Source of the DNA: Trifolium pratense
Taxonomy: Eukaryota > Streptophyta > Magnoliopsida > Fabales > Fabaceae
Length of the DNA: 64,000 nucleotides
Assembly (NCBI RefSeq): GCF_020283565.1
Contig: NC_060062.1
Coordinates: forward strand, 5,183,322-5,247,321
Direction of reading: 5' to 3'
Numbering within the stretch: position 1 is the stretch's first letter; the number at the start of each line of letters is the position of its first letter. Shown piece by piece: positions 39,773 to 48,699 of this stretch. Position numbers and translations under genes: made by a program. Below the pieces are notes generated by a model that worked only from the letters and a program-made list of their open reading frames with translations, had not been told where the DNA came from and made no database searches.

Positions 39773-40872
39773 TACTACAGCAGTATTATTATTTTCTTTA
39801 TTTTATTTAACTACTTCTGTATTATTTAATTTTTTTGACGAAGCACTTTTTTTGTTGACTATTTGACGGAGCACGTTTAACTATTAGTATTATGTTTATG
39901 TTTATTGTTTAGTGATGATTACAAATTTACAAATCACGGTGTAAACTTGGAGATAAGGATGACAATTTTAATTTTCATCCACTACCAGATAAGATCGGCT
40001 TAACCTTTCTAAAATTCTAAAACAAATTTTATCCTTAAAAATTAACACAAGATTTATAACATTATTTTATTTTTTTTTGGTTTTACAAGTTTTATAACAT
40101 AGTTCAATGAGGGTTTGTCCAAAAATTAAAAAAAAAAAAAATTTAAAAAAATCAACGAGGGTTTAAATCTTCTCCTTCAATTATGAAGCTTAGATTTGAA
40201 GCTCCTTGGACCAGACTACTGTCAAAATTTATGGTTTAGTACAATTATTAAATTACGTGTGATTGAAGTGAATATAATCGGTGCCGAGTTAGAAATTTTT
40301 TAAAATTTGGACAAAATCTTAGTTTTCCCTAAACTAATTCTTAAAAAAACTCAATTTTACCCTACATTAACACTAAAATATTAAAAAAATTGCAAATGCT
40401 ATTCCGCGACTCTTTAAAACCTTAAAGTAAGTTTTTTATAGAATTTTTATATGAATGGGTAAAGTCAACGCATTAAAAATAATAATGTTTATTTTTTTAA
40501 TAAAGAATTTCTTTAAATAGAATGCTTAAAGAATATCTAACGCACTCGTTAGAAGACCCTTAAAAAAATCACATTAGATGTATATCCACACCGTGATACA
40601 AAATATATGATTGGTTGGTTTAGTAATTTTATTGCACCAATCCCATTCCATTCCCATTCCTAAGCTTGCACATGGTGAAAGATCCTACATAGATTTGCTC
40701 GAGTCTTCTATAATTTGTAGAACGATAAAAATCAAAATTTCTCTTAAATCCATCAAATAAATATTATTATACTCAAATAGACAATAGAAAAAATAAAACA
40801 AAGTACCAAAATTCACTGCTCTGTTTTTTCTCTTCTTCTTATGAACTCAACTCAACCTCTAAACTACCATAC
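39773..40872. other. AT-rich spacer and 3' flank of the MAPK-substrate-like gene
   Basis: Low-complexity AT sequence. No gene, repeat family or regulatory site could be identified with confidence. Confidence 0.45.
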
Positions 40873-41169
40873 CTACCTTGATCGTTGTCCTTTTTTCCCA
40901 AAAGGACTACAGAATCCACACGCAGAGACTTTTGGAGATGGCGGTTCGATCGCCGGAGAGACTTTTCCGGTACGGTATCCTTGACCAGAACCGGTGGAGC
41001 GGGTTCTCTGCATGGTGGTTCTAACTTGAAGCTCTTTTGAATTATTCTTCTTCTGTTTTTGTTGTTGATTGATTTTGTTTAATTCTCCTGATAAGAATTT
41101 ATCATCCCAAACAAGACCAGATGAACCTGATCTTCTGAATGATACTTCTGATCTTGGAAGGCTAGCCAT
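40873..41169 (-). CDS. MAPK-substrate-like small protein (MASS / At1g80180-At1g15400 family), 98 aa
   Basis: A plant-specific small protein. In Arabidopsis, relatives are MAP-kinase substrates linked to stomatal development. The N-terminus MASLPRSEVSFRRSGSSGLVW and the following DDKFLSGELN match the family, as does the C-terminal block YRTGKVSPAIEPPSPKVSACGFC. That block has two Ser-Pro sites suited to MAPK phosphorylation. The middle is glutamine- and lysine-rich (QQQKQKKNN). I use the Met at 41169; the longer frame adds 62 residues of low-complexity Tyr-Ile and basic sequence translated from an (AT)n tract and a (CTTT)n tract, which are better seen as 5' UTR. Single exon. Confidence 0.85.
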   Translation of the reverse strand: MASLPRSEVSFRRSGSSGLVWDDKFLSGELNKINQQQKQKKNNSKELQVRTTMQRTRSTGSGQGYRTGKVSPAIEPPSPKVSACGFCSPFGKKGQRSR

Positions 41170-41345
41170 GTAGATGATGTTTCTAGGTCTTGTCAATGAT
41201 TCTTCTGTTTTCTTTCTTTCTTTCTTTCTTTCTAACCAAGTTGTTATATCTCTCTGTCTCTGTGTAAGTATATATAGAGCTATGTAGATGTTTCTAGGTC
41301 TATGTGTAGGTATATTATATATATATATATATATATATAGGGAAT
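41170..41345 (-). promoter_or_regulatory. 5' UTR and promoter of the MAPK-substrate-like gene with (CTTT)n and (AT)n tracts
   Basis: On the plus strand, CTTT repeats run at about 41212-41235. A minus-strand TCTATATATA lies at about 41278-41269, roughly 100 bp upstream of the ATG, and could be the TATA box. A pure (AT)n tract covers about 41312-41338. Confidence 0.5.
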
Positions 41346-41924
41346 TTTGATGCATCCGATTAGGAAGTTAGGATAGAGACAAAATATAACAACTTGGATA
41401 ACAATAAAATAATAAAGATAAATATTTATGGCAAAATTACTACTATATCTTTTATTTCTTAATGTAATCTCAACTAACTATTTAGTTTCACCAAAAAAAA
41501 AAAACACTTTAGTTCTTGTTTTTTGTTTTTATTTTTCGCTTTCAATTATAAATATATTTTATTTTATATCGTGAAATAATAATAGATTTGAAACTTGACA
41601 AATCATATATAAAAAGAAAGAAGGACAAAAAATAAGAATGCTGAATCCGACGTCAAATAACACTTTAAAATAACGGAGGGAGTAATACACCTTCAATCTA
41701 GTTCAAACTCGAGAGTTTGCAATTTTTTGTGTGAATTTTACTCGTATATATCTATCACTTCATCTACAATTTTTTATTTTTTTTTATAGAAAAGATAAAT
41801 TAAATAAGTTATGACAAAACTATCTTTACAAGAAAACCATATTTTTTTTATAATCAAGAAAACCATATTTAGTTTGTTAAAAATACTTTATTTTATATTC
41901 ATATTTTTGTAATTTTGATAATGA
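41346..41924. other. AT-rich spacer with one end of a Stowaway-like element
   Basis: The text AATAACGGAGGGAGTAAT at about 41672 is the terminal sequence of Stowaway MITEs, but no partner end was found nearby, so it is probably a decayed or truncated copy. Nothing coding. Confidence 0.4.
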
Positions 41925-42435
41925 TTTTTTTTTTCTATTTTTTTTTTGAATCAAAAAGAAAACCATAGGTACAAGGCGATCGCAAGGATCCAACCCACAG
42001 TATCAAAAACGACAAAAAAAACACCAACGAAGAGGACTATTTACATAATGAGTTTAGCTAGACATGTCCTTAATTTTCTATTGGTTCAGCCCCTATAGAC
42101 AATAGTATCAATAATTTTCTCATCAGTATGATAGTTCTGTACAACATTACCAAAACTAATATCATTTCGATACCTCCAAATCTCATAGACACATTCAGTG
42201 AAGGCCAATTTTAGGATCTTTGCACGACCTCCTTTACCTTTAGTCTGCTTCATAATCCACTCCACTTCTTGACACCAGCCCAATGGATAATGAGCAATCT
42301 GAATCCAATCAAGGACTTTCCTCCAAATATCTCTTGTTTCATTACAATCAAACATAAGGTGCTGCTGAGTTTCATCAGCACTGCAGAAGCAACAACAAGT
42401 TGTGTCAATAATCCCAAAAGCACTCCAAGATTTTT
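41925..42435 (-). pseudogene. LINE relic: C-terminal zinc-binding region of a reverse transcriptase
   Basis: The minus-strand frame reads CCCFCSADETQQHLMFDC, then ETRDIWRKVLDWIQI, LAFTECVYEIWRYRNDISFGN, typical of the zinc-binding region at the end of plant LINE ORF2. The plus-strand poly-T at about 41928-41948 marks the 3' poly(A). The reverse transcriptase proper is gone. It is unrelated in position to the larger LINE at 15.8-18.3 kb. Confidence 0.82.
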
Positions 42436-43008
42436 TTTTCTAATTCCAATAAATTAATTATTAATATTTTGGTAAAATTATATATTTAGTCCTTTAATTT
42501 TATTTCAGGTAACGATTTAGTTCTTTATTTTTTATTTTTATATATAATTTATTAGATTTCAATTTCTTTGTAAAAAAATAATGGATGATTCAAAAAAAAA
42601 GTCCTAATACATTTTTAATTTATTTTTGTTGGCCCAATCTAAAGTGGTTAGGTTCAAGTTTCAAAAAAATAAAATGAATATATATAAAAAAAAATACTTG
42701 TCTCAAACACAAACATAAACCCGTGTAACTTGTTCTTCTTCCTTCCACTCTTAGAAGTAATGTGTTTTTTTTAAGGGGTCCAACTTTAATATTCAAGATC
42801 GGGCCTCTAAATTGTTGGGACGGTAATTAAAATTTATGTAACTATAACACGATTGACTATATATATGTCTAAGAAAAATAAAATATATATGCGAGTAAAT
42901 GGAAGACAGAGTTGGTTGATGGGTGAAGGAAACAAAGTAGAATGGTCATTAGCTAATATGAAATGGTCATGTATAAATTATAAGAGTTTAAAGGAATTGA
43001 GTTTAAAG
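42436..43008. other. AT-rich spacer; no gene
   Basis: Text such as TATATTTAGTCCTTTAATTTT near 42480 resembles ends of common legume MITEs, but no full element can be drawn. No coding signal. Confidence 0.4.
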
Positions 43009-43009
43009 G

Positions 43010-43158
43010 ATATACACTATTAGCGTAAATTATTTTTACATTGACAACTAATAAGAATGACTCAGCGTTCCATGTCATATCAAGAAAATAGGGTGACATG
43101 GCGGAAAACATGATTGTGATTGGTTGACAGTGTAAAAGTAATTTACACCGCATCTTCC
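43010..43158. mobile_element. MITE of about 150 bp with GTAAATTAxTTTTACA inverted ends
   Basis: The left side GCGTAAATTATTTTTACATTGACAACTAAT pairs with the right side, which read inward is GATGCGGTGTAAATTACTTT continuing TACACTGTCAACCAAT. The inner arms (AGAATGACTC.../ATGATTGTGATTGG) also pair loosely. No clear target-site duplication was read. Confidence 0.68.
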
Positions 43159-43770
43159 TTTTTCTCAAATTATAACGACAAAACGTTGATTTAATCAAAA
43201 TAAACTTTTTTTTTTTCTAAATATGTTAAATAGATTTGTTGCAAGAAATAATAAGTAGACATTATATTTTTTATTAATTTCTTAATCTTGTTGGAATTAC
43301 AAGGTGACCTTCAATAAATAAAAAAACAAACAAGGTGACCTAGTTTTGTTCATCATTAATTAATTACAAGTCCTTCTCAATCATTTCGTAACGTATTCAA
43401 AGTGGTATTCTTGTTTGTCATAACATTACCATTGACAATAAAAAAACATTAACATTACCCAAAAAAAATTATTAATATTAACAAATGTCAGACTTTAAAT
43501 TGATTTGCTCTTGCTCTTTAAACGGAGTAACTTATTTGGAATAAGTCAAATGATCCAACATACGAAAATTTGGTTTGGTCCACAAACTCATACGAGAATA
43601 GCATTTGTAATTAATCATGTTTTAAAATTTGGCAAAGCAAAATATATCCTGATGAAGACTGGAGAATTGAAAGAAATGGTGAACCAACATTAATTTTTCA
43701 AGATAAATGATTGTCATTGTCGTGATCATCATTATAACATATTAACATAAGTAAAAGATTCTTAAATTTG

Positions 43771-43880
43771 TCTTGTGAGTTTAACTCAGTTGGCAGATAT
43801 AGTGTATTATATATGCAGGGTCAGAATTCAAATCTCAGTTATCCCCACAATCATAGTATTTAACCAAATTACCCCATGCA
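43771..43880 (+). mobile_element. tRNA-derived SINE fragment
   Basis: The A-box-like GTGAGTTTAACTCAGTTGGCA is at about 43774 and a degenerate B box GTCAGAATTCAAATCTC at about 43820. It is the same family as the SINE at 34228-34359, but more decayed and with no clear tail. Confidence 0.6.
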
Positions 43881-44150
43881 TGAAAAATGTGACATGGAAG
43901 ATGGAGACTATAGGACAGTATAGTGAAATTCATACTAGTATTTAACTCTTTTATATATAACGCTTGCTTGTGATATAAGTTGGGGGCATTAAGGTGTTGG
44001 AAAAATATAATGTGTATCAAAAAAAGAAAAAGAAGTAAGTTTTCTTTTCAATAGGTAGACGATAAAATATTGGTCATGATTGCATTGATAGTAACAACTA
44101 GCAATACTATGTTTGATTGTACGCATCTTCAAAACATCTTTTGAGAGTGC

Positions 44151-44717
44151 TTAAGTCGACCCCGATAACATTTGTATAATAGTTAACGTAACTGAAATCA
44201 CCATGACTAGCGAGGACATGTTTATCAACTTTGTTGCCGAGTTGTTATCTGAGTTCTTGGAGCCATGAGAATCTGAAATAACATACATGTATATATTATT
44301 TTAAAATAATAATTTAATTTCCTAAAAAAAAATGACAATCAAGGATGTAACTAATTTAAACTAGAGAGATTCATTTTTAAAAGGTCAAGAAAAAATACTT
44401 GTGAGGCATGTCAATGGATTAACACGTTGACCACATCTCCCAGGCAGATTCTGAGCTTCATTAATATTAATGCCAGCCTTTTCAGCTTGCCTTGAACCTC
44501 TATTGCTTGCCAAGCTACATAAGCATGCTGCATCTGATTTAATCAAAGATTTGAGTGGATCACAACAACTATGAGGTGGGTCTTGAGTCCCATTGAGGTA
44601 GTTTAGGCAAGGTGCAAGCTTGTTTAAACAAGAGCTATCTTGAGCACTTCCAATTGAGACATTTGTTGCCAATACAATAAATGTAATTAAGCAAAGTGAT
44701 CTCAATTTGGTTTCCAT
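44151..44717 (-). CDS. GPI-anchored non-specific lipid transfer protein-like (LTPG), 2 exons, 146 aa
   Basis: A secreted lipid-binding protein held at the plasma-membrane surface, with roles in cuticle or wall lipid export in related proteins. Exons: 44717-44399 and 44272-44151. The signal peptide covers residues 1 to about 25 (LCLITFIVLATNVSIGSA). The eight-cysteine motif is complete: C30, C37, C51-C52, C65-x-C67, C95, C104. Exon 2 encodes a Ser/Asn-rich linker (NSHGSKNSDNNSA) and a C-terminal hydrophobic stretch (SLVMVISVTLTIIQMLSG) typical of a GPI-anchor signal. Without splicing the frame would end a few residues after the last Cys, so the second exon decides the GPI call. A TATATATA at about 44778-44790 lies upstream. 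Confidence 0.9.
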
Positions 44718-44799
44718 CTTTGTGATTAATTATTGTTGTAGTGTAGCTATGTCCTTGTAGTGCCATTATGCATATGCTATATATATATATTAAGTGGTT

Positions 44800-45442
44800 T
44801 GAATAATGATTAAGTTGGTAATCAAACTTATAGCCAACTAGTTGACCCTTTTATCCTTTATTGTTGTTTGAGACAAATCTTTGATTTTGTGGTGTAGAGA
44901 TATTGTAATTGTTACGGTTAGACAGGTGAAACTACTTTAATTTTCAAATTTCAAAGGCCAAAGAGATAGTAACATTAGTTGGTTAGCAACCTCCTTCCTT
45001 TTTCCTTAATTTCCTTTTAATAAATGGCATGGGACTAAAAATGAGAGTTTAAGAAATTTGTGGGGCTACGAGTATAAGTTGGTTTAGGAAGTAGTCAAAT
45101 TTTCTTAATCGCCATTGAGGTACGGTTGTCCTTCGCTCTCTTAAATTGATAAAAAAAATTTCATGTCCCTCATATCCACTAAAAAATATTCTCCGCTAGT
45201 ACAAATACGAAATACTATTATCGAAAGATTTTTTTTAATAATATTTTTATTAGTACGAACAATGCAGGAGAACGAAAACAACCAATTAATTAAAGTGAAA
45301 TAGATATTCCAAAAAAAAGAGCAAAATGTCTAAGCCCGAGTATCTTTTTATCGTAAGAAAATTCCTATGCCCAAACAACTAGGGGCAAACCCAAGAAAGA
45401 GGAAAACTCTTAAGGCATGCATCGAAGGCAAACCTACAAAAC
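44800..45442. other. Promoter side of the LTPG gene and spacer; no gene
   Basis: AT-rich sequence. No MITE ends or coding frames were recognised. Confidence 0.4.
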
Positions 45443-45697
45443 GGAGTTTTCTCTTTCCACTCCCCACATTTCTTTTCTACCACCTGCATTTTCATTTTTG
45501 TCCTTGAATAAATATTTTAGAACGCATTTTTCGAATTTTTTTTGCCTTGAAAAAACTTCGGAATGTGTTTTCTAAATTTTTTCCGAATTTGAATTAGAAA
45601 AACTTTCAGAAAACGTGTTCAGAAGTTTTTAACAAGGGCAAAAATGAAAAAAACGGGGGTAGAAAAAAAAATATGAGGGTGGGAAGAGAAAAATTCC
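45443..45697. mobile_element. MITE-like element, relative of the one at 34772-34895
   Basis: The left end GGAGTTTTCTCTTTCCACTCC pairs with the right end, which read inward is GGAATTTTTCTCTTCCCACCC. The interior shares TTTCAGAAAACGTGTTCAGAAG and CAAGGGCAAAAATG with the 34.8-kb element (TTTCAGAAAACACGTTCCGAAG, CAAGGGTAAAAATG). Confidence 0.65.
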
Positions 45698-46230
45698 TAC
45701 AAAACCATGTTACTATGATCCATAATATTATCCTCAAATACATTGAACATCAAATTCATGCCATTCCACTCTTCACCCTTCTCTTCTTTTCTAATTCAAT
45801 TAATCAATTCCCCATTCATTTCATATGAGTTGCATATTATGTGCTACTAACTTAGACCCTCATTCAAATCACATAGACCCTCATTCATACCATTACCACA
45901 TAAATAATATGAAATGCATGCCTTTACTTTCTTTTGTTCATTTGTTTACATACTTTCCTTTGTTCTTAAGAATATCAATTTTACCTATAAGTAATGCAAA
46001 TGAGAACACCATGGAACATGTGTTTTACATTTCAACACAAAACAAATCTTACATTCCATGGGCTAACATTCCACCTAAAATAATATCTCATGAAATCTCA
46101 ATAATTATTTTTCTTTCAAATTTCTACATAATAAATTCTCATGAAATTACATTTTTTCAATAAACATTTCACACATGAATAAATAAATCCTCATAAAAAC
46201 AAATCCACAATCACACCCCCTAGATCATTT
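45698..46230. other. 3' flank of the F-box/kelch-like gene; no separate gene
   Basis: AT-rich sequence with a short duplication (ACCCTCATTCA at 45859 and 45887). A 112-codon frame at 45825-46163 has no recognised domain and biased composition. Confidence 0.45.
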
Positions 46231-47346
46231 CTAGTTTAAAAAAATAGATGATGAAGCAAGAGTTGGATGAACAAGTATTCCTCTTATTGGACAATTAAGC
46301 ACTTTTTTCCCTTTAATGTAACCACACCCATCAACCCAATCCCATTCCCCAACTTTTCTACAAATCACCATTCCATATCCAAGTTCCCCATACAAACAAA
46401 TAGCATCATCATCAGTCACACACTTAACACCTTCCCAATTTCTTTTCCCACACAATAATCTCAATCCTAATTCAATTGGCATCTCATCAACCAAACACCA
46501 CTTATCCCCTTCACTCATTTCCCAAACACAAACACTCCCACCACACGTGCCACCAACCAATCCCAACCCTCCATTCCATCTCACAAGTGTGGCAAATTCA
46601 AGCTTATCCGCTAGAGGCACACCAAATTGCCTCCAACAATTATTTCCAACATCAAATCCCATCACACTATAAGCCCTTGCTGATGTTATCCAATACAACG
46701 TTGTTGTTCTTGTTTCTTTAACACAAACATTTTCATTTGGTGTCCAAACTGTTAGCCTAACCGAAAATTCAACCGGCATCGACCCAACGATTTTCCACGT
46801 GTCAACACAAGAGTCGTACATTTCCACGGTTGATTCATAGGCCGTGCCACTATGTTTAGCCCCTGACATGCCACCGGCCACGTAGATTCTAAAATTTGGA
46901 AAGTTCCAAACATCATTTGGTTCAAAAATTGTAACAATTCCACAAGCTGGATTAGTCCTCGAAACATTCAACTTAGGTAAGTACTTGAATTGTCTTGTAA
47001 AAGGGTTACAAAGAACCAATTGAAGTGTTGTTGAATTTGTGACCTTTAAAAGGATAAGGCTACCAATTGGAGAAATTGGTTTAAGTATTGTTGATTGCAA
47101 TGGAATGAAATCTAATGAAATTTCGTACCAAATTTTTGTGATTGGATTGTGAGCATAACAACATGATTTTTGGTGATTGCGAATTGGTAGTGCTAAGAAC
47201 CATGGTGCTTCATGAGGTTTGTGTTGAGTTATGAAAATTTTACCTGTGTGCCAATTCTTGCATGTTGATCTTGCTCTTGCTAAGGAATCTGGGGAGAGAA
47301 AAGAGAAGATGGATGATAGAACATCAAAGGGTAGGTTGCTCCACAT
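46231..47346 (-). CDS. F-box protein with kelch-like C-terminal domain, 371 aa
   Basis: Predicted substrate receptor of an SCF E3 ubiquitin ligase. The F-box lies at residues 2-42 (WSNLPFDVLSSIFSFLSPDS, then LARARSTCKNWH). The remainder is organised like F-box/kelch or F-box-associated proteins: PWFLAL, YAHNPITKIWYEISLDFIP, LVLCNPFTRQFKYLP, FRIYVAGGMSG, TVEMYDSCVDTWKIVGSMP, GLGLVGGTCGGSVCVWEM, GYGMVICRKVGEWDWV. It is a single uninterrupted exon, which is common in this class. The start is MWSNLP at 47346, the first ATG with the F-box immediately following. Its target is unknown. It is unrelated to the short F-box/LRR cluster at 8-11 kb. Confidence 0.9.
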   Translation of the reverse strand: MWSNLPFDVLSSIFSFLSPDSLARARSTCKNWHTGKIFITQHKPHEAPWFLALPIRNHQKSCCYAHNPITKIWYEISLDFIPLQSTILKPISPIGSLILLKVTNSTTLQLVLCNPFTRQFKYLPKLNVSRTNPACGIVTIFEPNDVWNFPNFRIYVAGGMSGAKHSGTAYESTVEMYDSCVDTWKIVGSMPVEFSVRLTVWTPNENVCVKETRTTTLYWITSARAYSVMGFDVGNNCWRQFGVPLADKLEFATLVRWNGGLGLVGGTCGGSVCVWEMSEGDKWCLVDEMPIELGLRLLCGKRNWEGVKCVTDDDAICLYGELGYGMVICRKVGEWDWVDGCGYIKGKKVLNCPIRGILVHPTLASSSIFLN

Positions 47347-48699
47347 GGAATAGAAATTGTGAAGATTTCAGTCTGACAAAACTAAAGGTGAGATATAAGA
47401 ATAAGAATATGTACTTCATCTACAAAGTAGCGGTTAGCAATGATTGATCTTCGTTCGAACATAAATTGAATTTTTTCTTTCAACTGAATTATTTCTATAT
47501 GTAGTCGATAGAAATCGAACATTGACCATCCGGTTAAAAGTCATTTTTATCACTTAGACTAATTTATTGTTGAGATATTTTATGGAATAGGCTGTCCTAG
47601 TACAATTATTACTTATATTAGAGGCCAATTATTGCATTGGAATGTGTGACCTACATGTGATGCGGAGCTTTGTCACGTCACTCACCAACTTGTATGTATT
47701 TGTCGCTTTTGTAGTTAATAGTAGTAGTTCAACTTCATACGTATGGTCATGAAATTTCATTTTTCTTGAATAGGTGGTCATGAAATTTCATTTGATACGT
47801 GAAAAATAAATACCGAATAGAATAATACAAAACATAATATTTGAAATTTTTTTGTCTTGTACAATAGCAATAGAATATGTCAAAATTAATTTTACATCTT
47901 TAGAATTAATTTTTGAGGCTCCAAACATGAAACCAAATATTATAGCAATCAAAATGGACCGGCCTGAGCGAACTTCGGGCTACATCATGTCGGGCTAAAA
48001 AGTTCAGATGAAAAACGAGCTTGAAAAGGTATGGCCAAAGCACAGTCTTATACGAACTTTATCAGACCGAACTATAAAATCCGATAACAATTCGGACTAA
48101 ATTTTTTAAGATTCAAGTCCAAAAAAAAATTGAACTTGATAAACTGACCCATTCGAGCAATCCCATTTTGACAACTCTGCCAAATAATAGAGAAAATATA
48201 TTTGGCTTCATTACACTAGAGTTTGGTGTGGTCCAATAATGCCAAACTGGTACCACATATTATGTTGCACATGGATTGTCTCATGTGACAATTTCACTAG
48301 AGAGAATTTAGTGTTAATCTTTGCCTTTCAATTATTTTATTGATTGAACTAACCGAAGAAAAAGAATTGAATGGCCAAATTTTCATGGGAGAGGATCCCT
48401 TCCCCCAATACATGTTGCTCAGTCATAGTCATAGTGACAATTCCTGGATTATTATTCACCATTTTTTGTAATAAACAGTAGTAAAAAAAATGTTAATCAT
48501 TAAAATAAAATATTCAAAAAATACAATAAAATTAAATAGGAGAAACCTTCATAGGGATTTTGAAAGGGATTTTAGGGATTTTACATTTACTGAAAAATTG
48601 AAGTCGTGAAAACTTGTTTGATACCTTCGCCACATCCATTTTATTTACTAGTTATTTAATATTGAAAAAGAAAAGATTAGGTTGAATTGATTCAATTCA
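47347..48699. other. Spacer between divergent genes, with a probable SINE relic
   Basis: Around 47440-47575 the minus strand carries GTCTAAGTGATAAAAATGAC and GGTCAATGTTCGATTTC, which look like decayed A and B boxes of a SINE. The rest is AT-rich. The end of the stretch contains the 5' UTR of the membrane-protein gene. Confidence 0.4.

Noticed and set aside
41170..41355. 62-residue N-terminal extension of the MAPK-substrate-like protein
   Set aside because: It is translated from (AT)n and (CTTT)n tracts; family members start at MASLPRSE-type sequence.
45825..46163. 112-codon plus-strand frame downstream of the F-box/kelch-like gene
   Set aside because: No domain, His/Asn/Ile-biased composition, and it lies in the probable 3' flank of the opposite-strand gene.
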